Under the pieces are notes generated by a model. The model saw only the letters and a list, made by a program, of their open reading frames with translations. It was not told the origin of the DNA and did no database searches. This document shows positions 8,205-16,787 of a stretch of DNA of 64,000 bases, piece by piece (within the stretch, counting starts at the first letter, position 1; each line of letters begins with the position of its first letter). The position numbers and the translations under genes were made by a program. This DNA is from DASVUS01 sp036388675 (GTDB lineage: Bacteria; Armatimonadota; Abditibacteriia; Abditibacteriales; Abditibacteriaceae), in assembly GCA_036388675.1 (NCBI GenBank), contig DASVRI010000045.1, forward strand, positions 62,001 to 126,000. Direction: 5' to 3'.

Positions 8205-9584
8205 CTAAATCAAACGCTCCAGACGACCGGTGCTGTCGCCGAACTTTTCGGCGGGCACGTTCATGCGGTCGAGCATCGACAGAAACAGGTTGCTCATCGG
8301 AGTTCCATCGGGAAAGACGTGGTGCTGTCCCGGCTTGAGCGCTCCGGCACCGCGACCCGCCAGAAGAAGCGGCAAGTCGTCGTGGTTGTGACGGTCACCG
8401 TCGCTGATGCCCGCGCCATACACAATCATCGAGTTATCCAGCATGTTGGAGTCGCCTTCGCGGATGCTTTTCATCTTCTCCAGCAAATAAGCCAGTTGCT
8501 CAACGTGGAAATGATTGATGCGACGAATTTTCTCGTGCTTTTCCTTGTCGCCCTGGTGATGCGACACTTGATGATGGCCATCGGAGATGCCGATGTTGCG
8601 ATAAGAACGGTTGCTGCCATCGTTGGCGAACATGAAGGTGGAGATGCGTGTCAGGTCGGCCTGGAACGCCAGCACCATCATGTCGCTCATCAGGCGGATG
8701 TGTTCACCAACATCCTTGGGAATGCCGCCCGGCTGCTTGCGCAAATCGACTTGCAGCGAACTGGCTTCTTCGGTCTTGCTCAGGCGCTGCTCGATTTCAC
8801 GCACGCCTTCGAGATACTCATCCAGTTTGCGATTATCGTGCGCGCCGAGTTGCTTTTTTAAGGAGCGGGCGTCTTCGCTCACAAAGTCGAGAATGCTCTT
8901 GTTATAGCGCTGGCGATGGTGACGGCTTTCGGCTTCTTCGGGGTTTTCGCCGTTGCCGAAAAGGCGCTCGAAGACAAAACGAGGATTAACTTCTTTGGCC
9001 ACCGGCGTCGATTCGCTGCGCCATGAAACGCTCGATGGATAGGCGCAACTATAACCCGAATCGCAGTCGCCGGCCTGGGCGCCGCGCTCAATGCCGATTT
9101 CCAACGAAGGAAAACGCGTAAATTGCCCGACGTGTCGCGCCGCGAGTTGATCGACCGAAACCCCGGCTTTGATGTCGACGCCGGATGTCTTGCGCGGATG
9201 CACGCCGGTCAGCCAGGTCGCGCTCGAACGCGCATGATCGCCGCCACCGTCGCCCAGGGCACTCGCATTATTTTGCGCCAGACCACTCAGCACCGAGAAG
9301 TCGTTGCGTAAATTCTTCAGCGGTTCCAGAATGTAGGGCAACGCGTAGTTGGCGCCTTCTGTTGCGGGCTTCCAATCGGCCATGTGCATGCCGTTGGGCA
9401 CGAATATGAACACCATGCGGTTGAGACGCGCCGCCGGCACGGCTTTGGCGGCGCGCACGGCAGCCGCACTTGTGGCCGCCTGCGCCGCTGAGGCCAATGG
9501 CGCCATGCCTTCTAATAGCGGCAACGCCATGGCTGTGCCAAGCCCGCGTAAAAATTTACGTCGTGGTATCGCTTCAAAACTCAT
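8205..9584 (-). CDS. DUF1552 family protein with Tat-type leader
   Basis: 459 residues starting at MSFEAIPRRKFLRG, with GGAG seven bases upstream. The RRKFLRGLGTAMALP leader is a Tat signal. Conserved features include NRMVFIFVPNGMHMADW, DHARSSATWLTGVHP, SVDQLAA, LEIGIE and HHQVSHHQ. DUF1552 proteins belong to the sulfatase/alkaline-phosphatase-like metalloenzyme neighbourhood but have no proven reaction. It follows the DUF1592 cytochrome gene by about 100 bases on the same strand, the partnership seen in Planctomycetota and Acidobacteriota, so an exported two-protein complex is likely. Confidence 0.9.
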   Translation of the reverse strand: MSFEAIPRRKFLRGLGTAMALPLLEGMAPLASAAQAATSAAAVRAAKAVPAARLNRMVFIFVPNGMHMADWKPATEGANYALPYILEPLKNLRNDFSVLSGLAQNNASALGDGGGDHARSSATWLTGVHPRKTSGVDIKAGVSVDQLAARHVGQFTRFPSLEIGIERGAQAGDCDSGYSCAYPSSVSWRSESTPVAKEVNPRFVFERLFGNGENPEEAESRHHRQRYNKSILDFVSEDARSLKKQLGAHDNRKLDEYLEGVREIEQRLSKTEEASSLQVDLRKQPGGIPKDVGEHIRLMSDMMVLAFQADLTRISTFMFANDGSNRSYRNIGISDGHHQVSHHQGDKEKHEKIRRINHFHVEQLAYLLEKMKSIREGDSNMLDNSMIVYGAGISDGDRHNHDDLPLLLAGRGAGALKPGQHHVFPDGTPMSNLFLSMLDRMNVPAEKFGDSTGRLERLI

Positions 9585-9680
9585 TCGGAAACTCCAATGC
9601 AACAGTTCACCGGGTGCTACCCCATACAGCTTACCCGCCACAGCACAATTCGTATCAACAGTGCGCAAAGCGAGTACTCG

Positions 9681-12200
9681 TTACTTCTTTACAACTTCCA
9701 TGCGCTTGTTGCGAAATGGTTCGCTTTGCACTACCGCCAGGATCAACGTCGAAAAACGATAATCATTGGCCGCCACCGTTTTGGTGATCCTGTCAATGGT
9801 TGATTTGTCGCTGCGTTCAAGTCCACGTCCCAGAGAATAGGTCAGCATCTTTTCAGCCAGGCAGCGCGCGAACTCGTCTTTGCGGCTCTTAAGTACAGCC
9901 TTCAGTTCGGCAGCGCCGTTGAACTTGTAGCCGCCCGCCAGTTCACCGCTGGCATCAACCGGAAACTGGCCTTCCCTGGTGCGCCAGGCGCCGATGGCAT
10001 CGTAATTTTCCAGCCCAAAACCAATCGGGTCCATGCGCGCGTGACACGAAGCGCAACCGGGATCTTTGCGATGCTGCTCCATACGCTGGCGCATTGTCGC
10101 GCCATTGACGATTTTCTTGTCTTCGCTCAGGTCCGGCACGTCCGGCGGCGGTGGCGGTGGTGCCGCGCCCAGAACCTGTTCCAGCACCCACTTGCCGCGC
10201 TTGACCGGCGAAGTGCGTGTTGGGTTCGATGTCACGGTGAGGATGCTCGCCTGCGTCAGTAAACCGCCGCGCTGGCGTGCCTGCTCGCCGGTGAACACAA
10301 CGCGCTTCCATGCGGGGCCTTTCACGTTGGGAATGCCGTAATGTTTGGCTAGCGGCTCGTTTACGTAAGTGAATTTCGCATCCAGAAAGTCGATGACGCT
10401 GCGATCCTGGCGGATAATTTCTTCGCAGAATTTCACCGTTTCAGTTTGCATGGCGAGGCGCAGTTCCGGCGTGAAACCGGGAAACAGTTCCGGGTCGGGC
10501 ATGAAGTCGTTAAGGCGGCGCAACTCCAGCCACTGCATGGCGAAGTTGGTCGCCAGCGCGCCCGCTTTAGGGTCTTTGAGCATGCGCCGCACCTGGTGCA
10601 GCAAGTGTTGAGGCTCGCTTAATTTGCCTTGCTCGGCCCACCACAAGAGCGAATCGTCCGGCATACTGCTCCACAAAAAATACGACAACCGCGAAGCCAG
10701 TTCAAAGTCGTTTAGCTTGCGCGCTGCTAATTGAGCCTTAGAGCTACTTTGCGCCTTAACTGGCACCGTGTCGCGCTCGATGCGGAACAAAAAGTGCGGC
10801 GACACCAGCATCGCTTGAATCGCGATTTGCACGCCGCGCTCGAAACTATCGCCATCTTTTTGCGCCAGGTCAATGTAGCGGGCTAATCGTTCCACTTCAT
10901 CGCGCGTCACCGGGCGGCGATAAGCACGGTGAGCCAGCTTGCTCATAATCTCGCGCGCATAACGAGAACGCTCCTCGGGGGCAGTGGCAGCCGTTACCGG
11001 GCGCGGCATGATTTTCAAGTGCGCAGGCGTGAGTGGCGGATTTACTAATCGCGGCCCTTCGATGGCGAGCGCTTCGATGATCAGGTTGCGGTCGCGCTGC
11101 CCTTCAGGACGCTCTTCCTCATAAAAGTCGTTGGTGAAGGTAACGGTTACGCGATGCTTCCCTGCCGCCACACGAAGCCTGTGTTCATAGTTTTCGGGAG
11201 CGCCTTCGACCGCCGCGACATCAAAAACCTTCAACGACTGTGCATCGAGTTTGAGTTCCATCTTGGCCGCTTCGTCCCCGGCTTGCTGCGCATAGGCGCG
11301 GGTCTGTAGCGAGTACTCGCCGGCCTCGGGAAAGTTGTAATCGACACCAACTTCGGCAGTCGAAAACAGCAAACGGCTGCCGTCGTCGGTGAAGGCCGCG
11401 TCTTTTTCGGGCGTTAAACGCTGCGCGTCGAAGCGTGCGGTGCGAATGTTGGCATCCGTTGCCACTACAGCCTGCATCGCGATTTTCTCGGCTGCATTAA
11501 GATACTTCTCCATCAACAGCGGAGAAATCGACAGCACATCGCCGATGTTATCGAAACCATAACCAATGTCGTCAGACGGGAAATCGGCAGCGGGCTTGAA
11601 ATCGATTCCCAGCAAATCGCGAATCGTGTTGTTGTATTCTTCGCGGTTCAGGCGCCGCAGTGTGACACGCGCCGGAACGGTCGATTTCGCTTCGTCCTGG
11701 TACAGGATAGTTTCGATACATTGCACCAGGCGTTCACGTTGCGCGCGTGTTGGCTGCGGCATCTTGGCCGGCGGCATATGTGAGGAATGAACGTTCTGCA
11801 CCACGCGCTGCCAGATGGCCTTGTTCTTCAGCACCGAAGCCACAGTTTTGTATTTAGCGAGATCGAGATCGGCAGTCGGGTCGGGGCTGACGTGGCACGA
11901 CACGCAGTATTTTTGCACGACCGGCAATACATCGCGCTCGAAAGTGGGAGGTACTGAACTCCTGCCGGCAGGCCCCGCGCCGAACGGTTTCGCACCGAAC
12001 GGTTTCGCACCGAACGGCCTCGCAGCAGATTTATCAAGTGCCGCCTGCGAAACCGTGCGCGATGGATTTCGTACGGCACCACTGGCCACTCGCTTTGGAT
12101 GAATGGGCACGTAGCCCGGCTTTGCGGCGGGTTGCGCATATAACGCAATGCCGCCGCTCAGCACAAGGCCGCCAAAGATAACAACCGGGTATCTGATCAT
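9681..12200 (-). CDS. Exported haem protein with DUF1587-1595-1592-1588-1585 domains
   Basis: 839 residues from MIRYPVVIFGGLVLS, a signal anchor. In order: a PFGAK linker repeat, a c-type haem motif YCVSCH (about 90), DUF1587 (LRRLNREEYNNTIRDLLGID), a carbohydrate-binding-like module at about 290-370, DUF1595 (HRAYRRPVTRDEVERL), DUF1592 (LASRLSYFLWSSMPDD), DUF1588 with a second haem motif CASCH in ARMDPIGFGLENYDA, and DUF1585 (MLTYSLGRGLE). These multidomain proteins are widespread in Planctomycetota, Verrucomicrobiota and Acidobacteriota, and are thought to couple electron transfer to polysaccharide oxidation; that role is unproven. It heads the DUF1552 operon. The start is chosen from the signal sequence, as no good ribosome binding site is seen. 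Confidence 0.9.
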   Translation of the reverse strand: MIRYPVVIFGGLVLSGGIALYAQPAAKPGYVPIHPKRVASGAVRNPSRTVSQAALDKSAARPFGAKPFGAKPFGAGPAGRSSVPPTFERDVLPVVQKYCVSCHVSPDPTADLDLAKYKTVASVLKNKAIWQRVVQNVHSSHMPPAKMPQPTRAQRERLVQCIETILYQDEAKSTVPARVTLRRLNREEYNNTIRDLLGIDFKPAADFPSDDIGYGFDNIGDVLSISPLLMEKYLNAAEKIAMQAVVATDANIRTARFDAQRLTPEKDAAFTDDGSRLLFSTAEVGVDYNFPEAGEYSLQTRAYAQQAGDEAAKMELKLDAQSLKVFDVAAVEGAPENYEHRLRVAAGKHRVTVTFTNDFYEEERPEGQRDRNLIIEALAIEGPRLVNPPLTPAHLKIMPRPVTAATAPEERSRYAREIMSKLAHRAYRRPVTRDEVERLARYIDLAQKDGDSFERGVQIAIQAMLVSPHFLFRIERDTVPVKAQSSSKAQLAARKLNDFELASRLSYFLWSSMPDDSLLWWAEQGKLSEPQHLLHQVRRMLKDPKAGALATNFAMQWLELRRLNDFMPDPELFPGFTPELRLAMQTETVKFCEEIIRQDRSVIDFLDAKFTYVNEPLAKHYGIPNVKGPAWKRVVFTGEQARQRGGLLTQASILTVTSNPTRTSPVKRGKWVLEQVLGAAPPPPPPDVPDLSEDKKIVNGATMRQRMEQHRKDPGCASCHARMDPIGFGLENYDAIGAWRTREGQFPVDASGELAGGYKFNGAAELKAVLKSRKDEFARCLAEKMLTYSLGRGLERSDKSTIDRITKTVAANDYRFSTLILAVVQSEPFRNKRMEVVKK
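11980..12024. repeat. In-frame 15-bp tandem repeat, three units
   Basis: Units CCGAACGGTTTCGCA occur at 11980 and 11995, with a two-base variant at 12010. They encode the PFGAK linker repeats of the haem protein. Confidence 0.9.
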
Positions 12201-12421
12201 GAATAGCGTATGAGCAACAGTAGCATATGAGCAACACCATGCACCTGACAAATTTGGCAGGCGAACACGATTTCGCGCAGGTAAGTTCAACGAGGTGAAT
12301 GTCGAACATTCGACAGAATTGCAGTCACGTTGTTGCGCTCATTGCTTCACTTTTGCCAATCGCCACGACCATCGCCTGAAGATATAGACGTTTACCACAT
12401 CTCGTGCAACACTGAACAACC

Positions 12422-12994
12422 ATGTTTTTACAGGAACTTCTTCACCGTTATCAACCCTTCGACGAACAGGAAGCACAAATGCAGGTGCGCCTGACACGCT
12501 TTCTGGAAAACGCCCCTCCGGGCGCCGGTGAGGTTTTCGGGCGTGACCTGGCCGGGGCCGCACCACATTGGGGTCATGTCACCGGCTCGGCGTGGATTGT
12601 CAATGAAGCAGGCTCACGCACGGTTTTGGTGCATCACGCCAAACTGGGCAAATGGGTGCAGCCGGGCGGACACTGCGACGGCGAAGCCAACGTGCTCGCG
12701 GTTGCTTTGCGCGAAGCAAAGGAAGAAACAGGGTTGATTGTCACGCCTGTTGATAACGACATCTTCGACATCGATGTGCATCTTATTCCCGAGTACTGGA
12801 GCACGCCCGAGCACTGGCATTTCGATGTGCGTTTTCTGCTGCAAGCCGATGACGCAAGCGTGCCACAGGTCAGTTCCGAATCGCGCGCTGTGCGCTGGGT
12901 GTCGCTCCATGAAGCGGTTGGTCTTAACAACAGTCAATCTCTCATGCGCATGATAAACAAAACGCAGCGCCACTTCTGCTCGCAGCAGCCATGA
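12422..12994 (+). CDS. NUDIX hydrolase
   Basis: 190 residues. The NUDIX box is clear: GGHCDGEANVLAVALREAKE followed by ETGL, giving the Glu ligands for Mg2+ that cleave nucleoside diphosphate-X compounds. The N-terminal half (LLHRYQPFDEQEAQ, DLAGAAPHWGHVTGSAWIV) is conserved in a NUDIX subgroup with the same length. The substrate cannot be told from sequence. There is no obvious ribosome binding site at this ATG; an internal ATG at 12482 has AGGAAG before it but would cut conserved sequence. Confidence 0.9.
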   Translation: MFLQELLHRYQPFDEQEAQMQVRLTRFLENAPPGAGEVFGRDLAGAAPHWGHVTGSAWIVNEAGSRTVLVHHAKLGKWVQPGGHCDGEANVLAVALREAKEETGLIVTPVDNDIFDIDVHLIPEYWSTPEHWHFDVRFLLQADDASVPQVSSESRAVRWVSLHEAVGLNNSQSLMRMINKTQRHFCSQQP

Positions 12995-13069
12995 CTGGCA
13001 GCGAGCCATCGACTGCTGCAAGCCATCAACAACAGAACACTTCCGCAGCGCGCCATAAGTCGCACCCCT

Positions 13070-13195
13070 CTAAAGCCGCCGGATAACCGGGCGCGGCGTA
13101 AAAATAAGCTGGCGCGCCGCACCGCCTGCGCCGGCCAGGCGTCGTTTAATGATGTCGGCGGCAGCGGAAATCATTTCATCCCAGGGCAGCGCAAT
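13070..13195 (-). pseudogene. LacI-family regulator remnant (C-terminal end only)
   Basis: In frame to the TAG at 13070 the minus strand reads IALPWDEMISAAADIIKRRL and ends RQLIFTPRPVIRRL. This resembles the extreme C-terminus of LacI/GalR regulators (helix, then a PPxLVxR-like tail). Everything upstream is missing: the sequence switches at about 13195 to an unrelated gene on the other strand. The identity rests on about 40 residues. Confidence 0.5.
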
Positions 13196-13196
13196 T

Positions 13197-13571
13197 GACG
13201 GCGCGCAGGCCACTTTTATCTTCAATGCCGACATGCAATTTGGCACCATTGATCGCACTAACCTTGTCGGCAGCAAAGGAACACTGCACTCCACGGGTGC
13301 CGATTTAAGTGCGCAGGAGCTTGAGTTATTCACCGCAGCCAGACGCACACATGTGCCGCTTGAAGGTTCATGGTTCCCGGATGGCTTCTGGGGCACCATG
13401 AGCGAGTTGCTGTGTGCCATCGAAGATGAGCGCGAACCGGCCAATTCAGCGCGCCAAAACCTGAAGAGCCTCGAACTCTGTTTTGCGGCCTGCGCCAGCG
13501 CCGATAGCGAGACTTCTCAAGTTCCGGGAGCCGTGCGCAGTGTGCCCGCTTCCTGCATTGCCAAGAGCTAA
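13197..13571 (+). pseudogene. Gfo/Idh/MocA oxidoreductase remnant (C-terminal part)
   Basis: From DGAQATFIFNADMQFG onward this reads as the C-terminal substrate-domain sheet and closing helices of Gfo/Idh/MocA sugar dehydrogenases (LVGSKGTLHSTGADL, GTMSELLCAIEDEREP, LKSLELCFAACASA). The Rossmann domain with its GxGxxG is absent. The fragment starts where the LacI remnant ends, as if a divergent regulator/enzyme pair lost both 5' halves in one deletion. An ATG at 13149 lies in the regulator's antisense and is not a true start. Confidence 0.75.
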
Positions 13572-13579
13572 AAACAAAA

Positions 13580-13616
13580 AGGCACCTTTCAGCGCGTTTT
13601 GTGGAAAGTGCCGCTT
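13580..13616 (+). terminator. Terminator-like hairpin
   Basis: GGCACCTTTC and GAAAGTGCC form an imperfect stem around AGCGCGTTTTGTG, directly after the Gfo/Idh remnant, with an A-run before and a T-run after. Confidence 0.6.
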
Positions 13617-13724
13617 TTCAGCAACTGCAACAAACCTCCCCAATACTCCGCTATCATAACCCGACTTTTTGTATGCAGTGCCAAAGTGTTAGCTTCTACT
13701 GTTGAAGCTTGTTTCCGCATTCGA

Positions 13725-14435
13725 TCAAGTCGTTGAAGGTTTGGCTCGGTCTACCTTAACAGCACCTCTCAAGAGAATGAAGTAAACCCCGGTTACCCAT
13801 AGCAGGGCAGCACACCATCCTCCAATGATGTCCGAAGGATAATGAACGCCAAGATATAAACGCGAGAGACCAACACAGAAAACGCCAACGATGCCACAAA
13901 AAAGAAAAGGCACGCGCAGGCGTGTCGGCCAGGCAAGTGCAATCAGTGCGGCAGCTATTGCCATGCTGCACATCGCATGACCGCTGGGAAAGCTGTAATC
14001 GAATTCCGGCACCGGCGACATCCACAACGCTGGACGCGCCCGGCCAAATAGTGCTTTGCTCACAACGTTGAGACTCCAGGCTCCACCCATTGAAACGATG
14101 AAGAATGCGGCTTCAGCAGGTTGTCGCAACAACCTGATTCCCACAGCAGCAATTCCAATTGCAGGTAAGGCCAATACACCTCCCGTGACAGTGGCCCACG
14201 CAACCAGTGAGTCAAGCTGCGGTGTGGCATAACGATGCAATGAATTCAAGATTGAAGTATCCCACCACAATCCACCGGCGCCGCGTATTTGAGTACTCAG
14301 TTGACCGAAAATAACGACTGGCACAAAAACGCCCAGCAAGCACCAGGTTAAGTTCGTTCGCCGCGATTTTACCAACGCGACAACAGAGAACAAAAAACGA
14401 CGCCTTCTCACTTTCCGATTTGCCACACTTTGCAA
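13725..14435 (-). CDS. PAP2-family membrane phosphatase
   Basis: 236 residues from a TTG start with AAGGAG eight bases upstream. The reading frame stays open 30 codons further upstream, but that part reads through a perfect hairpin and has Cys-rich nonsense. All three PAP2 signatures are present: KALFGRARP, FPSGHAMCS and SRLYLGVHYPSD, giving the Lys-Arg, Ser-His and Arg-His-Asp catalytic set. About six membrane segments alternate with these. The family removes phosphate from lipids such as undecaprenyl pyrophosphate or phosphatidic acid; the substrate is not determined here. Confidence 0.9.
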   Translation of the reverse strand: MQSVANRKVRRRRFLFSVVALVKSRRTNLTWCLLGVFVPVVIFGQLSTQIRGAGGLWWDTSILNSLHRYATPQLDSLVAWATVTGGVLALPAIGIAAVGIRLLRQPAEAAFFIVSMGGAWSLNVVSKALFGRARPALWMSPVPEFDYSFPSGHAMCSMAIAAALIALAWPTRLRVPFLFCGIVGVFCVGLSRLYLGVHYPSDIIGGWCAALLWVTGVYFILLRGAVKVDRAKPSTT

Positions 14436-14458
14436 AGCGCTATACTCCTTACCAATCA

Positions 14459-14507
14459 CTTCACCACAACTGCTGTAAAGCACTGCTTTACAGCAGTTGT
14501 GGTGAAG
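14459..14507. promoter_or_regulatory. Perfect 22-bp inverted repeat between divergent genes
   Basis: The arms 14459-14480 and 14486-14507 are exactly complementary around the loop CACTG. The core arm reads TCACCACAACTGCTGTAAAG. It lies 24 bases upstream of the PAP2 start and about 145 bases upstream of the methyltransferase start, so it could be a shared operator, a cruciform or a bidirectional terminator. No T-run flanks it, which argues against a terminator. Confidence 0.8.
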
Positions 14508-14652
14508 AATACAGCAGCCTGCACGCAATCAGATGAAAGCCGGCTGGAAATTTTATGGCACTTCGCCACAATCTCCAGGCAGAATCGCCGGTATTTTGTT
14601 CGACAATAGAGGACACACTCTCACAAAGCACAGCGCATTGGAATCAATCAAG

Positions 14653-15162
14653 ATGTATGAACTGCACGAACAAGAGCAATACTTCTTTGATGTCGCGACG
14701 CGAGAGCACCTGGCAGAGTTTGTTCGCAACTTTCCCAATCCTTGCTGCCTTTGCGCGCCGCTGCTGGGTCAGGCTCTAGTTGAGCGAGGCGTTTCTACAA
14801 CCATTCTCGACACGGATGATCGCTTCAGTTCCGTGGCCGGATTTCAGCATTACGATCTGTATCGTCCGGCGCCTTTGCAGCAAACGTTTGGTCTCATTGT
14901 CTGCGATCCACCGTTCTTCAAGGTGTCTTTGTCGCAACTCTTTCAGGCCGTGCGCTTGCTCAGCCAATTCGACTACACGCAGCCGCTTCTCATTTGCTAC
15001 CTGCGCCGCCGCACTTCAAACATCATGGGCACGTTTAGCCGCTTCAATCTCGTGCCTACCGGCTACTTGCCGCATTATCAAACGGTGCAAAGCAGTGAGC
15101 GCAACGAGATCGAGTTCTTCAGCAATCTTGATGTAACAGAGATTGAGCGGCTGCGCTCATAA
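14653..15162 (+). CDS. DPPF-motif methyltransferase (N6-adenine MTase/EFM5-like family)
   Basis: 169 residues from MYELHEQEQYFFD. The core resembles the PF10237-type family: LLGQALVERGVSTTILDTDD as the cofactor-binding edge, IVCDPPFFKVSLSQLFQAVR as the catalytic DPPF segment, then ICYLRRR and EIEFFSN. DPPF/NPPF motifs occur in methyltransferases acting on adenine or on lysine/glutamine of proteins. In eukaryotes the nearest relatives methylate elongation factor EF1A. A frame extends upstream to 14533 but is less protein-like. GAGTACTC at 15164 begins one base after the stop. Confidence 0.7.
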   Translation: MYELHEQEQYFFDVATREHLAEFVRNFPNPCCLCAPLLGQALVERGVSTTILDTDDRFSSVAGFQHYDLYRPAPLQQTFGLIVCDPPFFKVSLSQLFQAVRLLSQFDYTQPLLICYLRRRTSNIMGTFSRFNLVPTGYLPHYQTVQSSERNEIEFFSNLDVTEIERLRS

Positions 15163-15244
15163 CGAGTACTCGCAAGGCTCTAGTCGGGTTTTGGTCGCTT
15201 GGCTTCTTCGAGCCTGTTTCAAAAGGTGGGAGTAGGCTTTCAGT

Positions 15245-15346
15245 ATGCCAAAAACCGCCTATGAAAGCGACCTCTCGGACGCTGAACGGGACCACCTGAA
15301 ATACCTGATCCCCGGCCCAAAACACGGTGGCAGACTGGCTGTGTAG
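15245..15346 (+). pseudogene. IS5-family transposase N-terminal remnant
   Basis: 33 codons read MPKTAYESDLSDAERDHLKY then LIPGPKHGGRLAV and stop at TAG. This is the typical N-terminal end of IS5-group transposases and resembles the start of the intact transposase at 17610 (MSRKAYPSDVTDEEW), but it is a different element. No end repeats are visible. Confidence 0.75.
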
Positions 15347-15434
15347 CGGACCCTAAGCATTCCTGTTGATAAATGGGCATACTTGATCGGGTGCATTTCA
15401 CAACCCCTTACATCCATTCTGAGGTCTATATCTG

Positions 15435-16511
15435 ATGCGTAAGATCAGCCTAACAGTTTTTGCTACAGTGATGTTCAGGGCTTTGTCGTGTCATGCTGCT
15501 GACATACAGTCTCATTGCTTGGTAACCATGAATCACGGATAGGCAGTAAAGGCGCTCGCCTTTTCGCCTGATGGTCGTGTGTTGCTCAGTGCTGCTGGAG
15601 TGTACGGGCTGAGTGACACGGAAACCCCTGATAATAAGGCATCCAAAACGGCGCGGCTTTGGGACGCAAGTTCCGGTAAGTTGCTAAGGTCCGCAAGGGT
15701 TCCTTACAACTCGATAGAGTCTGTCGTATTCCCAAATAGGACCTCCATGGTATTAAGTGGAAGCAACGATGGAAGACGTTTGTTCGTTTCGAGTTGGAAC
15801 CCACGTTCCGGGGCATTGCTGCACCAAGCATTCGCTATCATTAACACTGATTATGAAGTGCCAGTTGCCGTATCTCAACGTGGCGATTTGATGGTTAGTG
15901 GTGGATTCAATCGAACTTTACAGATTCGCAGTGTGCGCTCAGGCAAGATCGTCAGGAAATTAGAAGAGAGGAAAGAACTGAATACCGCTGCCAGATCAGT
16001 CGCGTTCTCGCCAGATGGAGAAATAGTTGTTGGAAGTTTTGATGCAAACCTACAGCTTTGGTCTACTCGAACTGGTAAGTGGATCAAGTCCCTGAGCAGT
16101 CAAGGAGAGACCATACTTTGCGTTGCGTTTGCTGCCAAGGGCAGTTTGATAGCTGCTGGGGACCTCGCTAACACTATTCGCATATGGGATGCACAATCCG
16201 GCAAATTGTTGCACACGTTACACGATTCTTTTAGGGTGCAGAGGCAAGGGTCACACGGTGTAATAACTCTAACCGGCATAAATGCAGTTGCTTTTTCAGT
16301 GGATGGTAAGTTGCTAGCCAGTGGAGGTGTGGATCGCGTCGTGCGAGTTTGGCGTTTGGGATCAAACGGGCCAATTCATCGATTTACTGGACACCAGAAT
16401 GACGTTGGTGCGCTTTCTTTCTCGCCGGACGGCAGAAAACTGGCCAGTGGAAGTGATGACAAACGCATTAAGTTGTGGGCAGTGCAGAAAGTGAACAATT
16501 CCCGTAAATGA
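15435..16511 (+). pseudogene. Secreted WD40-repeat protein interrupted by one in-frame amber codon
   Basis: An ATG with GAGG upstream opens a signal peptide (MRKISLTVFATVMFRALSCH then AAD). Codon 36 is TAG at 15540-15542, between MNHG and AVKALAFSPDGR, where related proteins usually have Gln. The frame then stays open for 322 codons with WD40 blades ending in AFSPDG, ASGGVDRVVRVW and ASGSDDKRIKLW. The rest is intact, so this is a young nonsense mutation, a sequencing error or a readthrough gene. A GTG at 15579 could restart translation but would yield a protein without a signal. The region lacks GAGTACTC and sits between two IS sequences. Confidence 0.85.
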
Positions 16512-16787
16512 TTCTACCCCATGTGTGGGCCTCCAGAGAATAGCCCTCGCCAAGCGAACTTAGTGCATCATCAACAGTCCGTCTGATTGCTGACGCAAAA
16601 GCGTTACAGCCTCGATATAGCTTTCTGTGAGCTGGGCTATTCTTGCGAAAAAGTTCTTGTATTGCTTGAATTTTGATTGCCCGACAACATCAATCTTCTC
16701 TGTTCTTCCTCTTTCCGCCACTCTTCCCATCTGGCCTGCGCATCACGACACTGTTGGCAATAGAAAACTGTAGCTGGGTAGGGTCCT
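16512..16787. other. Short flank of the IS with a possible gene fragment
   Basis: On the minus strand the sequence up to the IS target site encodes VFYCQQCRDAQARWEEWRKE and ends NTRTFSQE at 16637. It is a Cys-pair, Glu/Arg-rich tail that could be the 3' end of a gene cut by the insertion. There is no other content. Confidence 0.35.

Noticed and set aside
13149..13571. A complete 140-residue gene starting at ATG 13149
   Set aside because: The first 16 codons are antisense to the LacI tail, and the rest is only the C-terminal part of a Gfo/Idh/MocA enzyme.
14436..14528. A longer N-terminus for the PAP2 protein
   Set aside because: It would translate the perfect hairpin into Cys-rich sequence, and a TTG with an ideal AAGGAG lies inside.
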